Assembly: GCA_050693895.1 (NCBI GenBank)
Contig: JBOGWS010000076.1
Location: 1 to 64,000 of the forward strand
Length of the DNA stretch: 64,000 bases
Source of the DNA: WHSV01 sp050693895
Lineage (GTDB): Bacteria; Actinomycetota; CADDZG01; WHSQ01
Direction: 5' to 3'
The position numbers were made by a program, and so were the translations under genes. The notes under the pieces are model-generated. The model searched no databases. It saw nothing but the letters and a program-made list of their open reading frames with translations, and had not been told where the DNA came from. Positions within the stretch are counted from its first letter, which is position 1. Each line of letters opens with the position of its first letter. Below, piece by piece: positions 17,253 through 25,995 of the stretch.

Positions 17253-18407
17253 CTACGGTCGCGCCCGCACGCGCTCGAGATAGCGGGCGTGCGCGCCCTT
17301 GAGGTCGGCGACGGTGTCTCCACCGAACTTCTCCAGTACCTCGTCGGCGAGAGTCAGGGCGACCACCGACTCGCACACCACCCCGGCGGCGGGTACCGCA
17401 CAGACATCGGTGCGCTCCTGGAAGGCCTCGGCCGGCTCACCGGTGGCCATGTCCACCGTTCTCAGTCGTTTCTTGAGGGTGCTGAGCGGCTTCATCGCAG
17501 CCCGCAGTCGCAGGGTGCCTCCGATGCTCATGCCCCCCTCTGTGCCACCGGCACGGTTCGTCGCCCGCCCGAGGTCCGCCTCGATCTCGTCGTGGGCCCG
17601 GGAGCCGGGCAGGGTCGCCACTCGAAAACCGTCGCCGACCTCGACTCCCTTGATTGCGGGAACGGCCATCAGAGCACCGGCCAGCCTCCCGTCGAGCTTT
17701 CGGTCCCAGTGCACGTGACTGCCGAGACCCGGGGGCAGGCCGAAGGCGACCACCTCGACCACTCCGCCGAGTGAGTCCCCCTCCGAACCCGCTCTCTCGA
17801 TGGCCGCGACCATCGCCTCCGAAGTGGGTTCGTGGAAACAGCGGGTCGCCGACGCATCGATCGCCTCGAGATCCCCCGCGCCGGGCGTGGGCGCGTCATC
17901 GGGAACGCGCACGTCGCCGATGGACAGGACGTGGCTGATCACCGAGATACCGACCTGCCCTAGCAACAGTTTCGCCAGCGTACCGATCGCGGCGCGCGCC
18001 GCCGTCTCGCGTGCGCTCGCTCGTTCGAGCACGTTGCGGGCGTCGTCGAAGTCGTACTTCAGCATGCCTGTCAGATCAGCGTGACCGGGTCGCGGGCGGG
18101 TCAACTCGCGTCCTCCTGGAGCGCCCTCCACGGGCATTACGTGCTGCCACTTGTCCCATTCGGTGTTGCGGATCAGGATGCCGACCGGCGTTCCCAAGGT
18201 CTCTCCCGCGCGCACACCCGAGACGATCTCGAGCGCGTCCCTCTCGATCTTCATGCGCGGGCCGCGCCCGTAGCCCGCTCTCCTCCGGGTCAGCTCGTCG
18301 GCGATGGCCTTTGTCTCGACGGGAAGGTGCGCGGGCAGGCCCTCGAGAATCGCCACGAGGGCCTGCCCATGTGACTCCCCTGCCGTGAGATACCGAAGCC
18401 GACTCAT
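17253..18407 (-). CDS. aroC: Chorismate synthase
   Basis: Makes chorismate from EPSP with reduced FMN, the last step of the shared aromatic pathway. The 384-residue product opens with LRYLTAGESHGQALVAILEG and contains RRAGYGRGPRM, RPGHADLTGMLKY and ERASARETAARAAIG, the signature segments of the family. It has no terminator between itself and aroKB and probably heads the aroC-aroKB-aroQ-pepP run. Upstream it is insulated from the pilus genes by a strong terminator. Confidence 0.97.
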   Translation of the reverse strand: MSRLRYLTAGESHGQALVAILEGLPAHLPVETKAIADELTRRRAGYGRGPRMKIERDALEIVSGVRAGETLGTPVGILIRNTEWDKWQHVMPVEGAPGGRELTRPRPGHADLTGMLKYDFDDARNVLERASARETAARAAIGTLAKLLLGQVGISVISHVLSIGDVRVPDDAPTPGAGDLEAIDASATRCFHEPTSEAMVAAIERAGSEGDSLGGVVEVVAFGLPPGLGSHVHWDRKLDGRLAGALMAVPAIKGVEVGDGFRVATLPGSRAHDEIEADLGRATNRAGGTEGGMSIGGTLRLRAAMKPLSTLKKRLRTVDMATGEPAEAFQERTDVCAVPAAGVVCESVVALTLADEVLEKFGGDTVADLKGAHARYLERVRARP

Positions 18408-18475
18408 CCGACCATCTTCCCATCCCCCTCCCCGCCACCTTGGTCGGCGAGTGTGGAACACCTTTCGGCCAAACA

Positions 18476-18505
18476 AAAAGACCCGGGGAAACCCCGGGTC
18501 TCTTT
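18476..18505. terminator. Bidirectional intrinsic terminator after the pilM operon
   Basis: A perfect 9-bp stem, GACCCGGGG / CCCCGGGTC with an AAA loop, is flanked by A-rich and T-rich tracts. On the minus strand it is followed by TTTTTGTTT, right after the PilP-like gene stop, and so should end the pilMNOP transcript before aroC. Confidence 0.85.
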
Positions 18506-18516
18506 ATCCTGTAGCG

Positions 18517-19188
18517 CTACTTGCGAATGGTGCGCTGGCCCTCGCAGAGAGCGAACGGCTCCTCCGCGAAGAGGAAGTCCGCACAGCCGTTGTTGTCCAA
18601 CGAGGTCACCTTGAAGTACTCGCGAAAGCGGTCGCCGGCCTGGAGCTTGTGGTGCTTCTCCACGTTCGTCTCCCTGTTCACCGTTTCGACCAGGGCCTTA
18701 CGGGTGCCGTTCTCGGTGTAGATCTCCAGCAGCTCGACCGAGTAACCGGTCTTGACCACGACGTCGTCGTCATCGTCGTCCGGCGGAGGCGACGTCGGAG
18801 TGGTGGGCGTGGTCGGAACAGTCGGCGTGGTTGGCGTGGTGCCGACCGTGGACGTGTCCGTGGTTGAAGTGTCGGTAGTGGACGTGTCCGTGTCGGGCGA
18901 CAGGTCGACCACCGGCTCGAACGGATCCTTGCCGCCGAACACCTCGGAGGTCTCAAGTGGTCCCTTGTTCGTCTTCTTCTTCGGGGGCGACGACTTTTTC
19001 TCGTCCTCGTCATCGCCCGTCTCCGGAGCGGTGACCGGGGCCGGCGCGGGGGCGGCATCGGATGCCGCCTCCTCGCCGTCTCCCTTGAGGAAGAAGAAGT
19101 ACACGGCCCCGAGCAGCAGCACCACGAGTGCCCCGATCAGGATGAGCTGGTTACGTGAAGCAGCTTGTCCGGAAGATTCCTTTGCCAT
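18517..19188 (-). CDS. PilP-like pilus assembly accessory protein
   Basis: A 223-residue protein in the position of pilP, downstream of pilM, pilN and pilO. It has one membrane helix (NQLILIGALVVLLLGAVYFF, about residues 13-32), a charged linker, a GGKDPFEP segment reminiscent of the RDPF motif of PilP, and a low-complexity Thr/Asp/Ser/Pro stretch ending in six aspartates. A small C-terminal domain with two cysteines follows. With no secretin in a single-membrane cell, a classical PilP role is doubtful; it may brace the inner-membrane platform. Assignment is mainly by position. Confidence 0.6.
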   Translation of the reverse strand: MAKESSGQAASRNQLILIGALVVLLLGAVYFFFLKGDGEEAASDAAPAPAPVTAPETGDDEDEKKSSPPKKKTNKGPLETSEVFGGKDPFEPVVDLSPDTDTSTTDTSTTDTSTVGTTPTTPTVPTTPTTPTSPPPDDDDDDVVVKTGYSVELLEIYTENGTRKALVETVNRETNVEKHHKLQAGDRFREYFKVTSLDNNGCADFLFAEEPFALCEGQRTIRK

Positions 19189-19200
19189 CTCTCTCTTCTC

Positions 19201-19869
19201 CTACGGTGCCGGTGTGGTGGTCGAGGACTCGGTTGGTGCGGGTGAAGTCTCCGTGCTGGGGGCCGGGGCAGGAGTTGTCGCGGCCGTGGCTCCTGCAGTC
19301 GTCTGCGTTCCAGCGCCTGCCACCGACTGCTCGAAGAAGACACGAGCGGATGCGGTCAGGTCGATCAGAGACTCATCCGAGCCCTCCTCCTCGACGGCGG
19401 CCATAGAGAAGCCGTCGACTCGGACCGCTCTGTCGAGTTCCGTGATGCGGCGGATGAAGTCCTGGATCGTGAAATAGGTGCCCCGTGCGCCGATGTCGAA
19501 CTTCACCTCGGCCAAGGGGGCGCCCTCGGGAGGCGACTTCGGCAGCTGCGGAGTGATCGATACGAACTCGAGACCCGCCTTGTTGGCCTCCTGCTGCAGC
19601 TGGAAGACGAAGCTCGACATGCGGTCCTCGTCGGGCACCATGTCCCTTATCTCGTCCAGCGCGGCCTGGAGCTGAGGAGCCTTGGCCTGAAGTCCTTCCA
19701 GACGGGACAGCTCGGTCTCGAGCACTACCGTCTCGGCCTCGGCGGCATCGACCTGCTCTCTCGCCTCCGCCAGCTGCCCCTTACGGGGGCTGATGAGGAA
19801 AAAGAACATGAGGGCCATGACGAGCACGACTCCCACGCTCGACAGGATTATCTTCTTGTGCTCCTTCAC
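19201..19869 (-). CDS. pilO: Type IV pilus assembly protein PilO
   Basis: A 222-residue bitopic protein: short basic cytoplasmic end, a membrane helix (VVLVMALMFFFLI, about 13-28), a coiled coil (about 35-75) and a ferredoxin-like domain with TYFTIQDFIRRITELDRAV, typical of PilO. The C-terminal 40 residues are a Thr/Ala/Pro/Ser-rich tail, which standard PilO lacks. PilO pairs with PilN in the inner alignment complex. Its start overlaps the pilN stop. Confidence 0.85.
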   Translation of the reverse strand: MKEHKKIILSSVGVVLVMALMFFFLISPRKGQLAEAREQVDAAEAETVVLETELSRLEGLQAKAPQLQAALDEIRDMVPDEDRMSSFVFQLQQEANKAGLEFVSITPQLPKSPPEGAPLAEVKFDIGARGTYFTIQDFIRRITELDRAVRVDGFSMAAVEEEGSDESLIDLTASARVFFEQSVAGAGTQTTAGATAATTPAPAPSTETSPAPTESSTTTPAP

Positions 19870-20549
19870 GGTGTACCTCCTGCCAGGACGTTGCCTCCGG
19901 CGAGCTCCTCGAGTGAGCGCAGGAGCGCGGACGACTTTGCGTTGAGCTCGATGGTGGAATCGAAGTCGACGACCTCGACGGTGTCCTCACCTTCGGCTTT
20001 GGTGGCGCTGTTCAGCCACACGGCCTGAAACTCGTCGACACTGGCGAGACGCATCATCCACTTGCCGACACCGGTCATCGTGGTCGACTTTCCGGTGAAC
20101 TGGATGCGGCCGAATGCGGCTTCGTCGGCCACGCGGATCTCGGCGGTCTCGGTGCCCACCGGGGCGGCGCCCTCGGTGACGCCGGCGGAGGTGGTGAGGT
20201 TCTCCAGCCACACCTCGCCGGGGGTGACCATCGCGACCTCGTTCAGCATCGAAGGCCAGGCGACGTCGCCCTGGAAGACCAACAGGAGGTTGCCGGCTTT
20301 GTCCTGGACCTCGAGCGCCAGCTCGTCGAACTTGCGGAGCTCGGCAATCTCTCGCTGAAGCTGAGAGTTGCGGGTCTGTGCGACCGCCAGGTCATCTTTG
20401 GCCTTGTTGATCTGACCGCCGAGCATGAACCACCAGGTAAGCATGGCCAACGCGAGGCCGAGGCCTGCGATCGCCACGATGCCCAGGTTGCGGCGTTGGG
20501 CTGCCCTGAGTGCATAGCTCGCGGGCAGCAGGTCAAAACGGTGCATCAT
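19866..20549 (-). CDS. pilN: Type IV pilus assembly protein PilN
   Basis: A 227-residue bitopic protein. It begins MMHRFDLLPASYALRAAQRR, close to the conserved INLLP segment of PilN that docks into PilM, then has a membrane helix (about 23-45), a coiled coil and a ferredoxin-like domain with LENLTTSAG. The start codons form ATGATG on the pilM stop; the first ATG gives the ATGA overlap used in this operon. Confidence 0.87.
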   Translation of the reverse strand: MMHRFDLLPASYALRAAQRRNLGIVAIAGLGLALAMLTWWFMLGGQINKAKDDLAVAQTRNSQLQREIAELRKFDELALEVQDKAGNLLLVFQGDVAWPSMLNEVAMVTPGEVWLENLTTSAGVTEGAAPVGTETAEIRVADEAAFGRIQFTGKSTTMTGVGKWMMRLASVDEFQAVWLNSATKAEGEDTVEVVDFDSTIELNAKSSALLRSLEELAGGNVLAGGTP

Positions 20550-21610
20550 CGGCCGGCCCTCCCCATTGCTAGTCCGAGGGCAGCGGCGGCCACGGGCTCG
20601 ACTTGACTGATCTGATTCCTGGTGAGGCCGGTCTTCTTTGCATCAACCTGCTGAAGCGGTACTGCGCCGAACACGTCCATGTCGAGAGACGTCTCCAGCG
20701 CTCGGCCGAGGCCGGGAGTGAGCGATCCGCCCCCGGTCAACAGGACCGAGCGAATCGGCTGTGCTTCCTCGAGACCGAGGTAATAGTCGAGTGATCCCTG
20801 GATCTCCTGGACGAGGTTCCCGACGCAGCGAGCCACTATCTCGGCCGCCTGCTTGTCGCCGGCGCCTGTGTGAAGGTCCAGCTTGTGTGCCTCGGCCTCC
20901 TCGAAGGAGACGTCCATCTCGTCGGCGATGGCGTTCGTGGCGTGGTCTCCGCCAATCAAGAGGATGCGCACGAACTGCGCTTCACCGTTCTGGTGGATGA
21001 GGACATTGGTAACGCCCGCACCAACGTCGACGATCGCCTCGGCCCCGTCGAGCCCCACTTCTCCGCGTGCTGCGTCGCTTACCGCGCGCGCCACCGCGAA
21101 GGGGATGAGATCGACGCCGGTGGGCCTGAGACCGGCTGCGGACACGGTGTCCACGAACTGCTCGACCATGTCGGTCGCTGCGGCCACGAGAAGGACTCGC
21201 ATCATGTGACCGGACTCGGCCGTCTCGTAGTCGGCCAGGATCTGGTAGTCGATTTCGGCGTCGTCGATCGGCATGGGGATGTGCTCCGCCACCTGGAACT
21301 TGATCGAGGACCGGAAGTCCTTCTCCTCCAGGTAGGGAAGGTCCACCTGGCGCACCACGACGCGCTGGTTGGCGACGCCCACAACGACCTTCTTGTTGGA
21401 GATCTTGTTGCGCTTGAACAGCGTGGAGATTGCGTGGGAGACCGAGCCTGCGTCACGGATCTCACCGTCGACGACCGAGCCCGGCGGCAGGGCTACCTGC
21501 CCGAACTTGCTCAGAGTGAGCCCGTTCTTGCCACTCGAAACCTCTGCTGCGCGCACTGCGCTGGTGCCGATGTCCAGGCCTACGACCTGGGCCCCGCCCG
21601 CGATGGCCAA
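20546..21610 (-). CDS. pilM: Type IV pilus assembly protein PilM
   Basis: A 354-residue actin-like cytoplasmic ATPase fold. It begins with the phosphate-1 loop VVGLDIGTSAVRAAEVS, then has VDVGAGVTNVLI and VLLTGGGSLTPGL, the other nucleotide-binding segments. PilM binds the PilN N-terminus and recruits the PilB and PilT motors in other bacteria. The start is TTG, with AGAGGAG 7 nt upstream; no ATG or GTG fits the conserved N-terminus. Confidence 0.93.
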   Translation of the reverse strand: MAIAGGAQVVGLDIGTSAVRAAEVSSGKNGLTLSKFGQVALPPGSVVDGEIRDAGSVSHAISTLFKRNKISNKKVVVGVANQRVVVRQVDLPYLEEKDFRSSIKFQVAEHIPMPIDDAEIDYQILADYETAESGHMMRVLLVAAATDMVEQFVDTVSAAGLRPTGVDLIPFAVARAVSDAARGEVGLDGAEAIVDVGAGVTNVLIHQNGEAQFVRILLIGGDHATNAIADEMDVSFEEAEAHKLDLHTGAGDKQAAEIVARCVGNLVQEIQGSLDYYLGLEEAQPIRSVLLTGGGSLTPGLGRALETSLDMDVFGAVPLQQVDAKKTGLTRNQISQVEPVAAAALGLAMGRAGR

Positions 21611-21614
21611 GGCT

Positions 21615-21812
21615 CTACTCCTCTGTGAGAACGGCCCTCTCAGACAGGTAGCGTTCGACATCGCTGCGTCGCAGGCGGTAGTTCTTGCCCACACGGATGG
21701 CGGCCAGCTGACCCGACTTGATGAGCCGATAAACGGTCATGTTGGACACGCGCATGGTGTGAGCGACCTCGCCGACGGTGAGCAACGGCTCACCGAAGAC
21801 ACGATCGGTCAT
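21615..21812 (-). CDS. Small helix-turn-helix DNA-binding protein (BldC/excisionase-like)
   Basis: A 65-residue protein made almost only of a MerR/excisionase-type winged helix: EPLLTVGEVAHTMRVSNMTV, then YRLIKSGQLAAIRVGKNYRL, then RRSDVERYLSE. It is the first gene of the pilM operon, 4 nt before pilM. Actinobacterial BldC is a similar tiny protein that binds DNA cooperatively, so a pilus-regulator role is attractive but unproven. ATG with AAAGGG upstream is preferred; a TTG 12 codons earlier is possible. No integrase or phage gene is nearby, so the excisionase label is a fold name only. Confidence 0.85.
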   Translation of the reverse strand: MTDRVFGEPLLTVGEVAHTMRVSNMTVYRLIKSGQLAAIRVGKNYRLRRSDVERYLSERAVLTEE

Positions 21813-21861
21813 TTGCGCCCTTTCGGTAACTGTTTCAACAGAAGACAACTCAAGGCTCCTG

Positions 21862-21890
21862 ATTCAACATGTGTGTCCAACAACGGTCAA
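21862..21890 (-). promoter_or_regulatory. Possible housekeeping promoter of the pilM operon
   Basis: TTGACC and TTGAAT are separated by 17 nt on the minus strand, 50 nt before the first start codon. The -10 box is weak (4 of 6). It may be a second start beside the sigma-28-like promoter slightly upstream. Confidence 0.35.
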
Positions 21891-21895
21891 GAGAG

Positions 21896-21922
21896 ATATC
21901 GGTGCGTGGGGGGTGTTCTTTA
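21896..21922 (-). promoter_or_regulatory. Sigma-28 (FliA/WhiG)-like promoter of the pilM operon
   Basis: On the minus strand TAAAGAAC, then 11 nt, then ACCGATAT. The sigma-28 family consensus is TAAAGTTT-N11-GCCGATAA; five of eight -35 bases, six of eight -10 bases and the spacing agree. It lies about 85 nt upstream of the first gene. Similar sites precede four other pilus-region units. Confidence 0.65.
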
Positions 21923-22049
21923 GCCTCAGGTAAGGAAAATCGACTACTCGCTCGGGTAATCCATCAGGACTAGTCATCGCTTTCACCCCGCCGAGCCATT
22001 GGATGTCTCGAGCGACGCCAGAGCAGGGCCAAACGGGGGCCGGGCGCGA

Positions 22050-22080
22050 AAAACGGGGGCCGGGAATGGCGCCGGCCCCC
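22050..22080 (-). terminator. Intrinsic terminator of the minor-prepilin operon
   Basis: On the minus strand GGGGGCCGG and CCGGCCCCC form a 9-bp stem with an 8-nt loop, followed by GTTTTT, 15 nt after the PilX-like stop codon. A second copy of the downstream arm and adjoining T's (14 bp identical) lies at 22031-22044. Confidence 0.85.
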
Positions 22081-22095
22081 GCAGTCAGAAAGGCT

Positions 22096-23571
22096 CTACC
22101 GGTCGACCTCGCTCCAGTGCCCGGGCACGACCTTCATGAAGATGAAGGGCATGTTCTGCACCCAGCAATCGCTCAACTGGAACGACTGGCTGCTGGAATG
22201 GAAGTGGAAGTTGCCCTCGGGGGTGATCATGGTTCCGTTGAACACGAGCTTTCCCTGCCCCGACCAGCCGCCGTCCATGATGATGGCCCCGTTGATGTAG
22301 TCGGTGCTCCCACCGCCGTACTCGACGCCGCCGTTCTTGACTATTGCGACGAGCGAGCGTCCCGTCTCACAACTCCAGATGTTGCCTAGGCGGCCAATGT
22401 TGTTCTGCGAGGGCGTGCCGCTTCGAAACTCGAAGTAGGCGGTGATTCGGTCCGTGCCCGAACCGAGGAGCGTCTGGATGCCGCCCTCGTAGTCGGTGCC
22501 GATGGCAACCCCGGCCCTCCAGCAATTGTCGGTGCCCGTCCCGCCCTGGCCTCTGAAGGAGCAGTAGATGCCACTAGACTTCGCGGCCGACTTGAGCGCC
22601 TGGTGATCCTCGGGCGTCAACTCGGGCTTGATGAACTTGCTGAGTTGGTCGGCAGTGAACTTCGACGACACCGGGTAGACCCCGGGAGTCGAGCCACATC
22701 CAGATGTGATGGCCCCAGAGCGTGTCGACCCATCGCTGTCCCAAATCGACTGGTAGGCGCCCGTGCCGCTGGTGCCGTTGGCGGTGCAGTTCTTGGTTCC
22801 CGCTCCCGGTCCCGTGAACTCGGGGCTGTTGCTCCCACCCAGATAGATGCCGCCGGCCGCATGAGCTGCTGATGGAATGGGTGCGTTCGGATCTACGCCC
22901 ACGACGCCCTGGGGGAAGAAGTCCTTGTACTTGTAGTAGGGATCGAGTCCCTCGAAGTCGAGGCTCGAGCGATTCTGAATCGTCGTTTCCGACACCATGC
23001 TGACCTTCACGAACTCGTGCTGGGCCGACTGCTTGGTGATGGAGTTAGCGTAGATGCCAATCGGGAGTCGACCCGGCTGGATCGCGACAACCTGCCGCAC
23101 CACTCGGGTCGCCTTCGGGAATTGACCCCTCGAGGTGATCACGAAGAAGGTGTTGTCGTTTCCGTCTTGGCCCGGATGGGGGCTAAGGGGACGGTTGAGA
23201 CACGCCGCCGGAGCGAACCGGTCGGCGCCGTCTGCCGTCGGGTCGTAGACGGAGACCGAGGCCGTGAAGGTCCCGTTCCCCACCCTGCCGGGCGGAAGGG
23301 CGATCTCTGGGTTTCCACCGCAGCCCGCCTGGTTGAGCTCCGAGAAGGTCGGTCCCGAACCGCCTCTAAGGTGATCTATGAAACGGTCGACTCCCGCCTC
23401 CGCGTAAGACAGGGCCTCCGATGCCTTTCGGTCGTCCTTGCCCGCGCGGAACTCCTGAACGGTCGCAAAGGCCGCAATGCTGGTGACCGCCGTGAGGCCG
23501 GCTCCTATGAACAGCACCGTAATCATCGCCACGCCGCGCTCGTTGCGTAGACGCCGCAGCCAAACCTTCAT
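22096..23571 (-). CDS. PilX-like minor pilus protein
   Basis: A 491-residue protein with a short basic leader, MKVWLRRLRNERGVAMITVL, running straight into a hydrophobic helix with no Glu5; this N-terminus fits the PilX_N family of atypical minor pilins. The rest is a large extracellular part rich in Gly, Ser, Asn and Cys, without recognised catalytic residues. It is the last gene of the minor-prepilin operon. The ATG start has GGAGG 4 nt upstream. A tip or initiation role is inferred from its pilin-like start and its neighbours. Confidence 0.75.
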   Translation of the reverse strand: MKVWLRRLRNERGVAMITVLFIGAGLTAVTSIAAFATVQEFRAGKDDRKASEALSYAEAGVDRFIDHLRGGSGPTFSELNQAGCGGNPEIALPPGRVGNGTFTASVSVYDPTADGADRFAPAACLNRPLSPHPGQDGNDNTFFVITSRGQFPKATRVVRQVVAIQPGRLPIGIYANSITKQSAQHEFVKVSMVSETTIQNRSSLDFEGLDPYYKYKDFFPQGVVGVDPNAPIPSAAHAAGGIYLGGSNSPEFTGPGAGTKNCTANGTSGTGAYQSIWDSDGSTRSGAITSGCGSTPGVYPVSSKFTADQLSKFIKPELTPEDHQALKSAAKSSGIYCSFRGQGGTGTDNCWRAGVAIGTDYEGGIQTLLGSGTDRITAYFEFRSGTPSQNNIGRLGNIWSCETGRSLVAIVKNGGVEYGGGSTDYINGAIIMDGGWSGQGKLVFNGTMITPEGNFHFHSSSQSFQLSDCWVQNMPFIFMKVVPGHWSEVDR

Positions 23572-23582
23572 CACGCCTCCAA

Positions 23583-24236
23583 TCACCGTAGGTTCCTAAG
23601 CTGAGCAGTCGTGGAGAAGGTGGTTTCGGAATCACCCACGCGGACCACGAGCGCGAACGTCACCGTGTCGACGAAGTCGAGTTCTTGACCGTCGATCACG
23701 CCGTTGGTGTTTCCAATGGCGGCGTCGGCGTCGAGATCGGCAGCGGTCGCGATTCCATCGCCACCGGCGTACTCCAGCCTGCTGCTTCCGTAGCTAAAGA
23801 CGTCCGAGCAGGTGTCGTCGGGATTACGCAGACAGTCGACACCTCGCATGAGCACCTCGGTCTTCACGCCGTTGCTCACAGAGATCGTTCCATCTCCTAT
23901 GCTCGACTCGCTGAAAGTGTAGGTGAGCGATTCGTAGTTACCGATTGGATCGATCGGGTTCGGCTCTATCACCCCGTTGGCGTTGAAGTCCGTCTCCACC
24001 TTGAACGAGGTCGCCGTCGGGCCGATGACTGCCTCGCCCTCGCGCGTGTCGCGCACCATTCGGCTGAAGCCGAGGCGCGCCTCCTCCGAGACGCGCACGA
24101 CGTTGCGGGTCGTGTCGGAACCTCTCGCGGAGGAGAAGAGCACCTGATACATGGCGGTCGAGGCGACCGAGAACACAAGAACCGCAACGAGCAACTCGGT
24201 CAGCGTGTATCCCGCCTCGGATCTAATGTTAGCCAC
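23583..24236 (-). CDS. Type IV prepilin-like protein (PilW/GspJ-like)
   Basis: A 217-residue minor prepilin. The class III signal is RSEAGYTLTELLVAVLVFSV, with cleavage expected after Gly and Glu at +5; Tyr at +1 instead of Phe is slightly unusual. The rest is predicted beta-rich, with two Cys in DCLRNPDDTC that may form a disulfide. The GTG start overlaps the upstream gene's TAA by 8 nt. The PilW/GspJ name rests on size, signal and position between PilV-like and PilX-like genes. Confidence 0.8.
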   Translation of the reverse strand: MANIRSEAGYTLTELLVAVLVFSVASTAMYQVLFSSARGSDTTRNVVRVSEEARLGFSRMVRDTREGEAVIGPTATSFKVETDFNANGVIEPNPIDPIGNYESLTYTFSESSIGDGTISVSNGVKTEVLMRGVDCLRNPDDTCSDVFSYGSSRLEYAGGDGIATAADLDADAAIGNTNGVIDGQELDFVDTVTFALVVRVGDSETTFSTTAQLRNLR

Positions 24237-25995
24237 GAGCGTCGACCGCCTCGCAGGAGAGCTTGCCGATGTTGATGGCCAGCTTCGAGGCATCGTTGTT
24301 CGGATCTGTTCTCGCGGTCGAGATGCTGAGTGCCACATCAGCGTTAACGGTCGAGGATGTGTCGCTGACCGTTGCGGACATCAGAGGGCTAGAGGACCAG
24401 CTCTCGAGATAGCCCAGCTTTCCGCCGGCGGGATCATCGAACAGGTAGACGCGCTCTGCCGGGATGACCGAATCGAGCACCAGGGGATTGCTGGCGAGCC
24501 CGTGGGCCGCCAGAGGGTCCGTCGTCGTCGCGGTGGTCGATCCGGACAGCGGAACCTCGACGTAGGAGCCAGTCGCGACACCGTCGCTGGGGTCCGAGTC
24601 GGCCCAGAACTTCAATGTTGCCGACCAGGCTCCGGTGGCCACCGCCCCACTCGAGGTTCCCACGGACTTGCAGTTCACGTTCGCCGTGAAGTCCTCGATG
24701 ACGACGACGCCCTTGTCTCCGGGAATGTAGTTGGCGGGAAGCAGCACCATCTTTGCGAACTGAGTTTGTGCTTTGGATTCGACCTTTCGAAGCGAGAGCG
24801 GATCCGCGGCCGTCGCTTCCGCAGACGTGCTGCCCTGCATCCGGTTGCTCGCCGTGCGGTACATCGTGAGCATGCGAGCGCTCCCACTCGAGTCGAGCTG
24901 CAGTGGATTCAAGCCGCTGGTATCCGCCTGATTGGTCAACCAGAAGAGCTCCCCTGCACCGGCGGGAACGCTGAAGTTGGCGGCGGATCTGGGCAGCTCG
25001 TTGACAACCGTCGCGCCTGGCGCGGGCGTCGCCGACTCATTCACAGAGCTGTCCACGAGCCATGCGACGTCCTCCCCCGACAGCTCTGGATGCTCGACGA
25101 GTATCGGGCCGGATGTGGTCACAGTCGCCGTATTGCTTGGCGGTGCGGTCATCGCGTGCTGAGCGCCGGTTGCGTCCACGAGGGTCTCTCCCGGCACTCC
25201 GTCGACCTCTCTGCGTGAAAGCGTCATCCGCGCGGCACCAACATCGATGTTGGACGAGGCAAAGTTGCGGAGCTCCGCAGCGGATGTCGAACGCCCGAGC
25301 ACTGTCTCCAGGTTGCTCACTCTATCGGTCGAATCCTTGTAGGAGGCGAGTGCCTGCACCGTGAAGTCGACGGTCGCGTTCGCGTTGAAGCGCTCGACGC
25401 TGAGCTTTCGCTCGCCGAGAAGCGTTGTCAGTTTGAACTCAGCGCCCTTCGCTCCGTGCGTCCATGAGGTGGTGATCGTCATTCTCAGGAGGTCGGACGG
25501 TGCGGTGGAATCGGCCGTAGAGGAGTCGTAGCCGGAAGGCGTGACCGCGTTGAAAACCTCTTCTCCTCCGCTGGTGGCCGGCTGAACGAACTCCGCCTCG
25601 AACTTCATCGTGTAACCGGCGGGCAGCTGAGAGCTTCCATCGGGATTGTCGGGCGGGCAGGCTAGAAGGGCACTGGGGGCCGGCGTGGAGGAGGTCTGGG
25701 AACAGGTAGTTGTGAACTTCCCTGCGCTGTAGCCCGCTCCCATGTGCGGGAAGTAGAGGTCGAGGACGTCCTGGTTGGGCGCGGTCACGACATAGGGAAG
25801 CCCGCGAAGGCGTTCCATGGCCTCTTGCGTGAGGTTCTTTCCGAATGTGTAGGTGCGCGACAGACCAGCGCCGCGCAGCGAAGTCGCAATGATCGGCGTA
25901 ACTCCGAGCAGCAGAAGGGCGAAGATCGTGAGGGCCGCCATGGTCTCGATGAGGGTGAGGCCCCACTCGGAACGAATCTCGTGGAAACGACTCAA
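24229..25995 (-). CDS. Very large type IV prepilin-like protein (PilV-like start)
   Basis: A 588-residue protein with a prepilin signal, RSEWGLTLIETMAALTIFAL (cleavage after Gly, Glu at +5), followed by the hydrophobic helix and a long extracellular region. Ordinary minor pilins have 130-250 residues. The extra 400 residues are Ser/Thr/Ala-rich with few Cys and no recognised motif; a pilus-tip adhesin is one possibility. The start is TTG, overlapping the FimT-like stop as TTGA; no ATG or GTG gives a sensible leader. Confidence 0.75.
   Translation of the reverse strand: MSRFHEIRSEWGLTLIETMAALTIFALLLLGVTPIIATSLRGAGLSRTYTFGKNLTQEAMERLRGLPYVVTAPNQDVLDLYFPHMGAGYSAGKFTTTCSQTSSTPAPSALLACPPDNPDGSSQLPAGYTMKFEAEFVQPATSGGEEVFNAVTPSGYDSSTADSTAPSDLLRMTITTSWTHGAKGAEFKLTTLLGERKLSVERFNANATVDFTVQALASYKDSTDRVSNLETVLGRSTSAAELRNFASSNIDVGAARMTLSRREVDGVPGETLVDATGAQHAMTAPPSNTATVTTSGPILVEHPELSGEDVAWLVDSSVNESATPAPGATVVNELPRSAANFSVPAGAGELFWLTNQADTSGLNPLQLDSSGSARMLTMYRTASNRMQGSTSAEATAADPLSLRKVESKAQTQFAKMVLLPANYIPGDKGVVVIEDFTANVNCKSVGTSSGAVATGAWSATLKFWADSDPSDGVATGSYVEVPLSGSTTATTTDPLAAHGLASNPLVLDSVIPAERVYLFDDPAGGKLGYLESWSSSPLMSATVSDTSSTVNADVALSISTARTDPNNDASKLAINIGKLSCEAVDARG

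Noticed and set aside
21615..21812. Excisionase as a sign of a prophage or integrative element
   Set aside because: The name reflects the winged-helix fold. No integrase, attachment repeats, phage genes or tRNA target were found nearby.
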